From Caballeronia sp. SBC1 (GTDB lineage: Bacteria > Pseudomonadota > Gammaproteobacteria > Burkholderiales > Burkholderiaceae), in the NCBI RefSeq assembly GCF_011493005.1, contig NZ_CP049157.1, positions 310,001 to 374,000 of the forward strand: 64,000 bases of DNA, in the 5' to 3' direction. This document shows, piece after piece, positions 52,029-59,973 of the stretch. Below the pieces are notes generated by a model that had not been told where the DNA came from, did not search any database, and saw only the letters and a program-made list of their open reading frames with translations. The position numbers were made by a program, and so were the translations under genes. The number at the start of each line of letters is the position of its first letter. Position 1 is the first letter of the stretch.

Positions 52029-52883
52029 CTAAGCCTTGATCTCTGCACGCAGAAAATCGATCAATGCCTGCTGGGCCGCACTGAGTGCGCCGCCCGCGCT
52101 CACCAACGCTAGCTCGGTTGGAGGCAAGTCCGGCAGACCTGTACAGATACGATGCTCAGGAAGCACGGCGGTCGTAGGCAAGACCGACACTCCAAGCCCC
52201 GATGAAACAGCCGCCTGGATGCCGGTCAAGCTATGACTCCCGAACGCAACCCGCCAGCGCCGGCGCACTTTGTCCAGGCCTCGGATCGCACGTTGCCTGT
52301 ACACGCAACCTTGCGGAAACAACGCTAGCGGGATCGGTTCGTCCGTCAGCTCAATGCCTTCGCCCTCAACGCCCTCACCCTTCACCCAGACAAGCGATTC
52401 GGGCCAGGATGCAAGGCACTCGCCGCTGCCCGGCTCGCGCTTGAGCAACGCGATCTCGACCTCGCCGGCCGCCAGCTTACGCTGAAGATCGACACTCATG
52501 CCGCTTACCGTTTCAAGCCGCACGCCGGGTTTCATCTTCACAAAACCCGACAGCATGGCCGACATGCGGCGCGCGTCGAAATCCTCGGGTACGCCAATGC
52601 GTACCGGCTCAAGCGCGACGTCGCTGGTCAACGCATCCTGCGCCTCCCTCGACAACGCAAGCAGCCGCCGCGCATAGTGCGCGAGCAACTCGCCGTGCTC
52701 GGTAGCGCTCACGTGATTGCCCGTCCGGTCGCGCAGCAGCAACGTGCGGCCTACTGCTGCCTCAAGCTTGCGGATCTGCTGGCTCACCGTTGACTGGGTC
52801 CGGTGGACGCGTTCGCCGGCGCGCGTAAAGCTGCCTTCATCGACAACGCAAACCAAGGTGTTCAACAACTCGAGATCTAGCAT
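52029..52883 (-). CDS. LysR-type regulator
   Basis: 284 residues. HTH 'LLNTLVCVVDEGSFTRAGERVHRTQSTVSQQIRKLEAAVGRTLLLRDRTGNHVSATEHGELL', then a sensor domain with 'VRIGVPEDFDARRMSAMLSGFVKMKPGVRLETVSGMSVDLQRKLAAGEVEIALLKREP' and 'VSSGLGVSVLPTTAVLPEHRICTGLPDLPPTELALVSAG'. It resembles the IciA/ArgP-like group in its HTH. Divergent from the HAD/aldolase pair at 53021 (137 bp apart), which it probably controls. Confidence 0.93.
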   Translation of the reverse strand: MLDLELLNTLVCVVDEGSFTRAGERVHRTQSTVSQQIRKLEAAVGRTLLLRDRTGNHVSATEHGELLAHYARRLLALSREAQDALTSDVALEPVRIGVPEDFDARRMSAMLSGFVKMKPGVRLETVSGMSVDLQRKLAAGEVEIALLKREPGSGECLASWPESLVWVKGEGVEGEGIELTDEPIPLALFPQGCVYRQRAIRGLDKVRRRWRVAFGSHSLTGIQAAVSSGLGVSVLPTTAVLPEHRICTGLPDLPPTELALVSAGGALSAAQQALIDFLRAEIKA

Positions 52884-53020
52884 GGTCGACCGCCGCGTTA
52901 TTTGAATTTCGACTGATCTACAGAGTTTAATTTAATTTCCAAATATCGATCAATCCTTCTACGCTTGCAGCATTGCCTCAACTCAATCACTTATCTACCT
53001 AACAACCAGGCGAACAAATC

Positions 53021-53734
53021 ATGGCTCTTAACGCGCTTGAGCACACCCGCCGGCCGCAATGGCTTACCTTCGACTGCTATGGCACCCTGATCCAGTGGGA
53101 TGAGGGACTGCAAGCCGCAGTCCGCAAGATACTGTCCGCCAAGCAAACAGAGGCGGTTAATCCAGCCCGCTTCATCGGCATTTACGATCGGCATGAACAC
53201 GCGCTTGAGCAAACCTCGCCACATCGGTCGTTTCGCAGCGTGACCGCGGATGCATTGCGGCTCGCACTCAATGAACTAGGCTTGCAAAGCGACGCAAATG
53301 ACGCCCGCGTGCTAACCGACAGCATCTCCGCCATGCCGCCGTTTCCCGAAGTGACCGCTGCTTTGCAGCGGCTTAAGGAAGCGGGTTATCGTTTGTGTAT
53401 TGTGTCGAATACGGATGACGAGATCATCGCCGGCAATGTCGCGCAGCTTGGCGGGTTGATCGATCGAGTCGTCACGGCGCAGCAGGCCGGGGCTTACAAA
53501 CCATCGCGTAAAATATTCGATTATGCTTTTGCAACGCTGGGCGTAACCAGGGACGATGTCGTTCATATTTGCGCCAGCCCGCACCTCGATCATGCGGCTG
53601 CGCGCGAAGTCGGCTTTCGTTGCGTGTGGATCGATCGTGGTACGGGCCGCACGGCGCTGCCGGATTACACACCCGACGCAACGCTTGCGACGCTCGACCA
53701 GGTGCCCGGGCTTTTCAATAGATCAGGCTGGTAA
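53021..53734 (+). CDS. HAD-family hydrolase, haloacid-dehalogenase type II-like
   Basis: 237 residues. Motif I 'WLTFDCYGTLIQWDEGL' (Asp nucleophile, DxYGT form of type II dehalogenases), motif II 'LCIVSNTDDEI', motif III 'AYKPSRKIFDYAF' with Lys-Pro, motif IV 'VVHICASPHLDHAAAREVGFRCVWIDR'. Resembles 2-haloacid dehalogenases, but the natural substrate may be a sugar phosphate because a class II aldolase gene follows by 22 bp on the same strand. Divergent LysR gene at 52883. Confidence 0.9.
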   Translation: MALNALEHTRRPQWLTFDCYGTLIQWDEGLQAAVRKILSAKQTEAVNPARFIGIYDRHEHALEQTSPHRSFRSVTADALRLALNELGLQSDANDARVLTDSISAMPPFPEVTAALQRLKEAGYRLCIVSNTDDEIIAGNVAQLGGLIDRVVTAQQAGAYKPSRKIFDYAFATLGVTRDDVVHICASPHLDHAAAREVGFRCVWIDRGTGRTALPDYTPDATLATLDQVPGLFNRSGW

Positions 53735-53756
53735 ATTTTCAAGGTAATCAATCGTC

Positions 53757-54554
53757 ATGGCTCACTCGCTTTCAGTCGACAGCGCCCCTGCTCGCTCGCA
53801 CACCTCGCATACCCCACGTCTTGATTCCGACGCTGTCATGCAGGCACGCATCGAACTTGCCGCGTGTTTCCAGCTCGCGGCACAACGAGGTTACGAGGAA
53901 GGCGTTTGCAATCATTTTTCAGCCGTCGTGCCGGGGCAAGATGATCTGTTTCTTGTCAATCCGTATGGCTATGCGTTTAGCGAGATCACCGCATCGCGCT
54001 TGCTCGTTTGCGACTTCGAGGGGCATGTGATCGCTGGTGAAGGCCAGCCGGAAGCCACTGCGTTTTATATCCACGCGCGGTTGCATCGGTCAAAACCGCG
54101 CGTAAAAGCTGCTTTCCATACGCATATGCCGAACGCGACCGCGTTGTGCCTGATCGAAGGGCCGCCACTTTTGTGGCTTGGGCAAACGGCGTTGAAATTC
54201 TATGGCCGCACTGCCGTCGACGAGGATTACAACGGCCTGGCACTGGGTGAGTCGGAGGGAGATCGCATTGGTGACGCCATGGGCGACGCTGACATCCTGT
54301 TCCTGAAGAACCACGGCGTGATGGTGGCCGGGGCGAGCATAGCGGAGGCTTGGGACGATCTCTATTATCTGGAGCGTGCGGCAGAGGTCCAGCTTAAGGC
54401 CATGAGCAGCAACCAGCCGCTTAAACCCGTGCCGCACGAGGTCGCACAGCGCACGTATGAACAAATGCGCTTGGGCGATGCAGAAAGCGCCCGCGCGCAC
54501 CTGGACAGCTCGATTCGAATATTGCGCAACCAGGGGAACAGGTTCGAACAATAA
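53757..54554 (+). CDS. Class II aldolase/adducin-family protein
   Basis: 265 residues. 'IELAACFQLAAQRGYEEGVCNHFSAVVPGQDDLFLVNPYGYAFSEITASRLLVCDFEGHVIAGEGQPEATAFYIHARLHRSKPRVKAAFHTHMPNATALCL' carries the Zn-binding His pair (HTHM); 'ADILFLKNHGVMVAGASIAEAWDDLYYLERAAEVQL' carries the third His (NHG). Probably coupled to the HAD gene upstream as a sugar-acid or phospho-sugar degrading pair. More diverged from the copy at 38275 than expected for a recent duplication. An ATATGGTTAT word follows its stop by 12 bp. Confidence 0.92.
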   Translation: MAHSLSVDSAPARSHTSHTPRLDSDAVMQARIELAACFQLAAQRGYEEGVCNHFSAVVPGQDDLFLVNPYGYAFSEITASRLLVCDFEGHVIAGEGQPEATAFYIHARLHRSKPRVKAAFHTHMPNATALCLIEGPPLLWLGQTALKFYGRTAVDEDYNGLALGESEGDRIGDAMGDADILFLKNHGVMVAGASIAEAWDDLYYLERAAEVQLKAMSSNQPLKPVPHEVAQRTYEQMRLGDAESARAHLDSSIRILRNQGNRFEQ

Positions 54555-54566
54555 GCGTAAGCGTGA

Positions 54567-54576
54567 ATATGGTTAT
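54567..54576 (+). promoter_or_regulatory. ATATGGTTAT motif, copy 3
   Basis: Third copy of the decamer. It follows the stop of the second aldolase gene by 12 bp and precedes the LysR/HPP scar. Not an obvious promoter position here, which weakens the case for a shared operator. Confidence 0.25.
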
Positions 54577-54631
54577 CCTGTAGCCACAAAGCGTTGCCGA
54601 TACCGGATAAGCATGTCACGATCTCACGTCC

Positions 54632-54860
54632 TCACGTCCATCTTTCATGCCATCGCCGGCCGCGCACGACGTTATTGAATAGGACTGCGATAATCAGCAG
54701 CAAGAAAAATCCGCTAATGACAGGAATAAAAAGGAATTCTATAAAAGCGTTACCGCTTAGCATGATCACCAGCGGATCAGCGCCCGCAGGAGGATGTACG
54801 GCAACGCGCAAGCTGCATCAAGCCAATGGCGAGCCCAACGGCCAGTGCCATTTGCCATAC
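54632..54860 (-). pseudogene. HPP-family protein, 3' fragment with frameshift
   Basis: Leftward, 'VWQMALAVGLAIGLMQLARC' (54860 downward) is in one frame and, after one extra base, 'HPPAGADPLVIMLSGNAFIEFLFIPVISGFFLLLIIAVLFNNVVRG' continues in another to the TGA at 54632. This is the end of an HPP-family membrane protein, whose name comes from its HPPAGA motif. The frames differ by one base, so it is broken. Its 5' part is missing: the LysR fragment abuts it. Confidence 0.78.
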
Positions 54861-54877
54861 CCCTGGACCGGCGAACC

Positions 54878-55171
54878 AATTGCGCCTATACGAAGCGTCC
54901 CGATCAGCCTGATCTGCGCAGCGGACGCGTCCTGCCGCATGTTTTGCAGCGACGCGAGCGCTTGCCTCGCCCAGCCAAGCGCACGCTCACCGTTCTCCGT
55001 GAAACCTACGAAGCGCCGCGTCCACTCGACAATGACCAGCCCTAGTTCGGCCTCAAGCGTACGGATGGCCGATGACAGCGCGGGCTGGGAGACGTGACAG
55101 GCTTCTGCTGCCCGCGCGAAATGTTTTTCGCGTGCCAACGTGACGAGATACTCGAGTTGCCGAATGAACAT
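54878..55171 (-). pseudogene. LysR-type regulator, 5' fragment
   Basis: Leftward start at 55171 encodes 'MFIRQLEYLVTLAREKHFARAAEACHVSQPALSSAIRTLEAELGLVIVEWTRRFVGFTENGERALGWARQALASLQNMRQDASAAQIRLIGTLRIGAI', an intact LysR HTH plus linker (98 residues), then runs into HPP DNA and stops at 54818 after 19 foreign codons. A whole LysR protein needs ~300 residues. The effector domain is deleted. If translated it would make a DNA-binding domain without sensor. Lies 11 bp after the M24 gene on the same strand. Confidence 0.78.
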
Positions 55172-55182
55172 TGCGTCCTTTT

Positions 55183-55866
55183 TTAGCTTTTCTTCGCCGA
55201 CACGACTGAGGCAAGCAGGTCCTCGTAAAACGAGCCGAACGGCCTTGTAGGATGAGCGAGCTGAATCTCCAGGATCCAGAGTCCGGCCTCAGGATGCGGC
55301 TCGAAATTCCCCAGGTTCCCCGCCTTGTAGATTGCGTGCGGGAAATCGCTCACGCGATGCCCTTTGATGTCGAGGTTCAGTTTCCACCCCAGCGCCAACG
55401 CACGCTCCGCCGCGTAGTCATACAGCGCCTTGCCGCCGGCTCCCGTCGTTCGCCAATGATGTTCGACCTCATCGAAGACGGTCTTTGCGGCATCCGCGCA
55501 CGCTTTCATCTCCGCGTCCGCACCGACCACGAACGTCGCGCCCGCATCGCCTTCATGTCCTTTCCAGACCACGCCGAGATCGACGAAAAAAATGTCATCG
55601 TCTTTTAGCCGCGGATCTTCTTCGGAACGTTGCTTGAACGTCCGCAAGGTGTTTTCTCCAAACCGGATCAGGATGGGATGCCAGATTCGCTCCATCTCTA
55701 GTTCCTGCAGAACCCGCTTGCACTCGCTCACTGCTTCCGACTCGAGCATTCCAGGCTGAATGCAAGCCGCCACTTGTTCGACGACTTCCCACGTTTTGTC
55801 GCGCGCGTAATGCATGGATTCGAGGACGAATTTCTCTCCGACCGCTTGTTGCGTGGTATTGCTCAC
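55183..55866 (-). CDS. M24-family metallopeptidase (Xaa-Pro aminopeptidase-like)
   Basis: 227 residues, shorter than full aminopeptidase P (no N-terminal creatinase domain). Pita-bread fold with the five metal ligands: Asp in 'FFVDLGVVWKGHEGDAGATF' (two Asp), His in 'LDIKGHRVSDFPHAIYKAG', Glu in 'GLWILEIQL' and Glu in 'FGSFYEDLL'; 'HPILIRFGENTL' is the expected opening block. It probably removes N-terminal residues or acts as an unusual amidohydrolase. Followed on the same strand by the truncated LysR gene. Confidence 0.87.
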   Translation of the reverse strand: MSNTTQQAVGEKFVLESMHYARDKTWEVVEQVAACIQPGMLESEAVSECKRVLQELEMERIWHPILIRFGENTLRTFKQRSEEDPRLKDDDIFFVDLGVVWKGHEGDAGATFVVGADAEMKACADAAKTVFDEVEHHWRTTGAGGKALYDYAAERALALGWKLNLDIKGHRVSDFPHAIYKAGNLGNFEPHPEAGLWILEIQLAHPTRPFGSFYEDLLASVVSAKKS

Positions 55867-56480
55867 TCAATCTCTCCGACTTCGTTGTATTCAAATAAAT
55901 ATATCGATGACCATCAGGAAAATCCATTTCCGCGCCTTGCGGTGAACGGGGAACGGTGTGTTTCCTCGCGGCATCGCGGTCATATTCTACGCGAGCGTGC
56001 CTTCGCAAGCCGAACCTGATGACGAAAACAAGCTCTCATCTACATATGGAGTACTACATATACCGGCAACTTCGCAAGCGCCTGGAATGACGCAACCCGG
56101 CTCGAATTTGCAATGAATTCGAAAGCACGATCGTAAGCTGAATAGATCATTGACTACCTGCGGGAGTAGCGCGATGTTCCCAAATATTGAACTCTCTAGC
56201 GAACCTCTTATATCTGTGGCTGACCTTGGCCGCCGCAAAACCCTAGTTCCCGACAATAGCCATTTAGTCCGTCGATCAAAATAGTCCGACTAGTTAAGGG
56301 TATACATTGATTAATTGGTCAAGTGCCTGTTCTAGCATGTCGATACGTCGTCATTCGACCGTGCGTGCGCTTGTGCATGCCAGTTTCACGGAGTGTAGCG
56401 ACGCCCGGCACCGGCGCTTTTCCGGCCCGCGCCAACATGTGAAATGAGTTGTTCAAAAACACCGACACGGGAGAATGGAC
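55867..56480. other. Divergent intergenic region, 614 bp
   Basis: Between the leftward M24 gene and the rightward sugar-binding-protein gene. It should hold promoters for both. No hairpin with T-tract, tandem repeat or supported coding frame. The AT-rich part (56260-56330) is a likely promoter area. Confidence 0.4.
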
Positions 56481-57560
56481 ATGGCGCAAGATCGGGAAGA
56501 CCTGGGTGAAGTTCAAAGCGTGCGTCGCGGTTTGCTGCAAGGCGCTGGCCTGACTGCGGCGCTGGCGCTGCTCGGCGGCGTAATCACACCGGCGCAAGCC
56601 GCGGATGCCAGCCCGTTTCCGCAGCACAAACGCTGGAAGATCGTATTCGTCAATCACGTCACAACCAACCCGTTCTTTGTCCCCACGCAATACGGCATTC
56701 AGGATGCGTCTGCGTTACTAGGTTTCGATTACCAATGGACCGGCTCGGCCAATGCCGACGTGGGCGAGATGGTCAATGCGGTCAACGCGGCCATTGCCGC
56801 GAAAGCCGACGCCATCGCGGTGCCTATAGTGGACCCCAAGGCATTTAATACGCCGATCCAAAAAGCGCTCGACGCAGGCATCCCCGTGTTCGCCTATAAC
56901 GCCGATGCTCCCAGCGGCAGCGGTAATCCGCGCCTCGCGTATATCGGCCAGGATCTGTATCTGTCGGGCTACCAGATGGGCGAGCGCATCGCGAGCCTGG
57001 TGGATAGCGGCCTCGTCGCACTTTTCATCGCGACACCCGGCCAGCTCAACATCCAGCCGCGCCTTGACGGCGCAATCGATGCGATCAAGAAATCCGGCAA
57101 GAAAATCGACACGCAAACCATTGCGACCGGAGCGACCGTCAACGAAGAACTCTCGAAGATCAAGTCGTTTTACCTGGGGCACCAGGATTTGAAAGGCATG
57201 TTCGCCGTCGACGCAGGCAGCACGCAAGGCGTCGCCCAGGTCATGAAGGAGTCCAACCTGCCCTCCAAGGGCGTGCACGGCGGCGGCTTCGATTTGTTGC
57301 CGCGCACAGTCGAGCTGATCCATGACGGTTTCCTCGACTTCACGATCGATCAGCAACCTTACGTGCAAGGTTTTTATACCGTGCTCGAAGCCTTCGTTTT
57401 CCTGTCCTCGGGCGGACTTGTCGGACCGGCCAATATCAACACAGGGCTGAAGTTCGTCACCAAGGGCACCGTCGACCCGTACCTGAACACCGAGACGCGG
57501 TATGAAGGCAAGAGTACGAAACCTCAGATCGTGCCGCGCACGGGTGCGATCAAGGCGTGA
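56481..57560 (+). CDS. Sugar ABC transporter substrate-binding protein
   Basis: 359 residues from the ATG at 56481, chosen because GGGAG lies seven bases before it (the ATG two codons earlier is only one base from the site). Twin-arginine-like signal 'VRRGLLQGAGLTAALALLGGVITPAQAAD'. Periplasmic-binding fold I (RbsB/xylose-like): 'KIVFVNHVTTNPFFVPTQYGIQDASALLGFDYQWTGSANADVGEMVNAVNAAIAAKADAIAVPIVDPKAFNTPIQKALDAGIPVFAYNAD', 'ATVNEELSKIKSFYLGHQDLKGMFAVDAGST'. Binds a sugar in the periplasm. Next genes overlap: GTGA (permease) then TAATG (ATPase). Confidence 0.94.
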   Translation: MAQDREDLGEVQSVRRGLLQGAGLTAALALLGGVITPAQAADASPFPQHKRWKIVFVNHVTTNPFFVPTQYGIQDASALLGFDYQWTGSANADVGEMVNAVNAAIAAKADAIAVPIVDPKAFNTPIQKALDAGIPVFAYNADAPSGSGNPRLAYIGQDLYLSGYQMGERIASLVDSGLVALFIATPGQLNIQPRLDGAIDAIKKSGKKIDTQTIATGATVNEELSKIKSFYLGHQDLKGMFAVDAGSTQGVAQVMKESNLPSKGVHGGGFDLLPRTVELIHDGFLDFTIDQQPYVQGFYTVLEAFVFLSSGGLVGPANINTGLKFVTKGTVDPYLNTETRYEGKSTKPQIVPRTGAIKA

Positions 57561-58558
57561 CCACTCCCGTGACGGATGCCAGCCGGGCAAGCCGGCGCCC
57601 AAGGTTGTGGCCGGGCGCGCTGAAGCGATCCAGCGAGATCCGCATCCTTGCGGTCGCGCTGATCCTTAGCGCCTACTTCGAGACGGCCAACCATGACTTC
57701 CTGCTGACCAGCGCGAGTCTGGAGAACCTCTCGCAGTTCATCGCGCCTGTGGCGATCATTGCCTGCGGCGAAATCATGCTCATGATTGGCGGAGAGATCG
57801 ATCTTTCTGCCGGCATGGTCTTCGCGTTCGCACCGTTCATCATGCACTTCGCCAGCGAGGCAGGCGCGCCCGTGTGGCTCGCCCTGCTGGCCGGCGTGCT
57901 GGCGGCAGGCGTGGTCGGCGTGATCAACGGCGCGGTGACGGTGTACCTGCGCATCCCCTCCTTCGTCACGACGCTCGGCACGCTGTTCTTCGTGAATGGC
58001 TTGACGCTGACCCTCTCACGAGGCACGCCGGTGTCGCCCCCGGAGGGCACGCGTTTTTCGGCGTTCATGGGCGAGTGGGGCTACAGCGAAATCATCTGGA
58101 CGATCGCGATCGCCGCGGTCATGCATGTGTTGCTTCGCCATACGCGATGGGGCTTGCATACCATCGCGGCCGGCGCGAATCAGCTAGGCGCCAGCGAAGC
58201 GGGGATTCAGGTCAAGCGCCTGAAACTCGGCAACTTTGTGATTGCCGCGCTGCTTGCCGGTTTCACCGGCATTCTGGAAGGCTTCCGGATAACGTCCATC
58301 GATCCTCAGGCCGGCGGCAACCAGATCATGTTCCTCGCCGTCGCTGCGGCCGTGATCGGCGGCACGCCGCTCGCCGGCGGCTCGGGCACCATCATTGGAG
58401 GGCTGATTGGCGCTGCTGTGCTTGGGATCCTCAACGACGGGTTTACGCTTATCGGCATCAACGCCTTCACGTTCAACATGATTCTCGGCGCGGCAATCCT
58501 GGCGGCCATGATCTTCAACATCCACGTCGTCCGTCTTGCTCGCAAGGGAGACCGCTAA
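57557..58558 (+). CDS. Sugar ABC transporter permease (CUT2 type)
   Basis: 333 residues; GTG start in the 4-bp overlap with the previous stop. Eight or more helices: 'ILAVALILSAYFETANHDFLLTSASLENLSQFIAPVAIIACGEIMLMIGGEIDLSAGMVFAF', 'VINGAVTVYLRIPSFVTTLGTLFFVNGLTLTLSRG', and the EAA-like 'NQLGASEAGIQVKRLKLGNFVIAALLAGFTGILEGFR'. RbsC/FrcC family. Together with the single-domain ATPase it looks like a Frc-type sugar importer, which needs two copies of each subunit per complex. Confidence 0.94.
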   Translation: MTTPVTDASRASRRPRLWPGALKRSSEIRILAVALILSAYFETANHDFLLTSASLENLSQFIAPVAIIACGEIMLMIGGEIDLSAGMVFAFAPFIMHFASEAGAPVWLALLAGVLAAGVVGVINGAVTVYLRIPSFVTTLGTLFFVNGLTLTLSRGTPVSPPEGTRFSAFMGEWGYSEIIWTIAIAAVMHVLLRHTRWGLHTIAAGANQLGASEAGIQVKRLKLGNFVIAALLAGFTGILEGFRITSIDPQAGGNQIMFLAVAAAVIGGTPLAGGSGTIIGGLIGAAVLGILNDGFTLIGINAFTFNMILGAAILAAMIFNIHVVRLARKGDR

Positions 58559-59358
58559 TGAGCGACGCATCAGCGACTGCGCCGGCAAGAACAACGGGGA
58601 CGGCCGCGTTGCAGGGCGAAGATATCGTCAAACGTTTTGGCGCGGTGACCGCACTCGACGGTGTGTCGCTGACGCTCAGGCAAGGCGAGATCCTTGGGGT
58701 GCTCGGCGACAATGGCGCGGGCAAATCGACGTTGATCAAGATCCTTACCGGCTTCCATCAGCAGACGAGTGGCAAGCTATTTATAGGTGGCGAGGAAACA
58801 CTGCTCCGCTCCGTCGATCATGCCCGGTCGCTTGGCATTGAATGCGTCTATCAGGATCTGGCGCTAGCGAATTCGCTCAGCATTTATCACAACATGTTTC
58901 TAAATCGCGAGATCGTCCGGCGCGGCCCGTTTCGTCTGTTGAATAACCGCGCCATGCGTAACCGCGCGGAGGAATGCCTGGAAGAGATCGGCGTGCATGT
59001 GCCGTCGGTTGATCTGCCGGTCGAGCAGCTTTCGGGCGGGCAGCGGCAAGCGATTGCCGTTGCACGCGCCGTCAATTCGAATGCGAGGATCCTGCTGCTC
59101 GACGAACCGCTTGCGGCAATGGGTGCGCGCGAAGCGGGATTGATCATCGACCTGGTCCTGCGGCTGAAAGAAAAGCAGGGACTGTCGATTGTCATGATCA
59201 TGCACAACTACGCGCAGACGCTCGATATTGCGGATCGCGTCATGCTCATGCAGCGTGGCCGCGTAACTTACGAGCGGGAAGCCGCCAGCACGTCAGTTGC
59301 CGAGTTGATGGACATTGTGCGGCGCGAATACCGGTCTATGCGGACAGGCGCGAGTTAG
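58558..59358 (+). CDS. Sugar ABC transporter ATPase, single-domain
   Basis: 266 residues; TAATG overlap with the permease stop. Walker A 'GVLGDNGAGKSTLIKILTG', Q-loop 'CVYQDLALANSLS', signature 'PVEQLSGGQRQAIAVARAVNSNARILLLDEPLAAMGAREAGLI' (C-loop LSGGQ, then Walker B LLLDEP), H-loop 'IVMIMHNYAQTL'. Most CUT2 ATPases are ~500-residue double domains; this single domain (like FrcA) must dimerise. Last gene of the operon; an IS3-family element follows 59 bp further. Confidence 0.95.
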   Translation: MSDASATAPARTTGTAALQGEDIVKRFGAVTALDGVSLTLRQGEILGVLGDNGAGKSTLIKILTGFHQQTSGKLFIGGEETLLRSVDHARSLGIECVYQDLALANSLSIYHNMFLNREIVRRGPFRLLNNRAMRNRAEECLEEIGVHVPSVDLPVEQLSGGQRQAIAVARAVNSNARILLLDEPLAAMGAREAGLIIDLVLRLKEKQGLSIVMIMHNYAQTLDIADRVMLMQRGRVTYEREAASTSVAELMDIVRREYRSMRTGAS

Positions 59359-59475
59359 CGCCTGCCCGCCCATGGGTACCTGATACCCCGCGCGTTGCTC
59401 ACCCCCGGCGTCAGAATAGTTGTCGTGCTATCTGATTCTTATAGACATGGTCCGGGGGCGGTAAAATCAGGGTGA

Positions 59476-59973
59476 ATGAAAACCTACTCAGCAGAAAGAA
59501 AAGAAGCGCTGGTGCGGCGCATGATGCCACCGGAAAACGCGCTGGTTTCGGCGCTGGCCAGAGAAACGGGGATTACCGAACAGACGTTGTACACGTGGCG
59601 CCGACAGGCGAAAGGACAAGGGTTGGCCGTGCCGGGCGATGGGAAGAATCCCGAAGCATGGTCTTCGGAGGACAAGTTTGCAGTAGTGCTGGAAACCGCG
59701 CCGCTCAATGCAGCGGAGCTGGCCGAGTATTGTCGTCGAAAGGGTCTTTATCCAGAACAGATATCCGCCTGGCGAGCCGCTTGCCGTTCGGCCAATGCGA
59801 ATGCCACGGAGCAGGCACGCGAGCAGCGCCATCAGTCGAAGGACGACAAGAAGCGGATCCAGCAGCTCGAGAAGGAATTGCAGCGCAAGGAGAAGGCGCT
59901 GGCGGAAGCGGCTGCGCTGCTGATTCTGAGAAAAAAAGCCCAGGCGATCTGGGGAGACAAAGAGGACGATTAA
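59476..59973 (+). CDS. IS3-family transposase OrfA
   Basis: 165 residues. N-terminal HTH ('PPENALVSALARETGITEQTLYTWRRQAKGQG'), a second HTH ('SSEDKFAVVLETAPLNAAELAEYCRRKGLYPEQISAWRAAC') and a coiled-coil tail ('DDKKRIQQLEKELQRKEKALAEAAALLILRKKAQAIWG'). DNA-binding subunit that recognises the inverted repeats. The stretch of seven A near its end is the frameshift site into OrfB. Confidence 0.9.
   Translation: MKTYSAERKEALVRRMMPPENALVSALARETGITEQTLYTWRRQAKGQGLAVPGDGKNPEAWSSEDKFAVVLETAPLNAAELAEYCRRKGLYPEQISAWRAACRSANANATEQAREQRHQSKDDKKRIQQLEKELQRKEKALAEAAALLILRKKAQAIWGDKEDD
59931..59937 (+). other. Programmed -1 frameshift site (A AAA AAA)
   Basis: Seven A residues, positioned so that the OrfA frame reads A AAA AAA then GCC; slipping back one base enters the OrfB frame. 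This is a standard IS3-family heptamer. A downstream stem was not confirmed. Confidence 0.8.
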
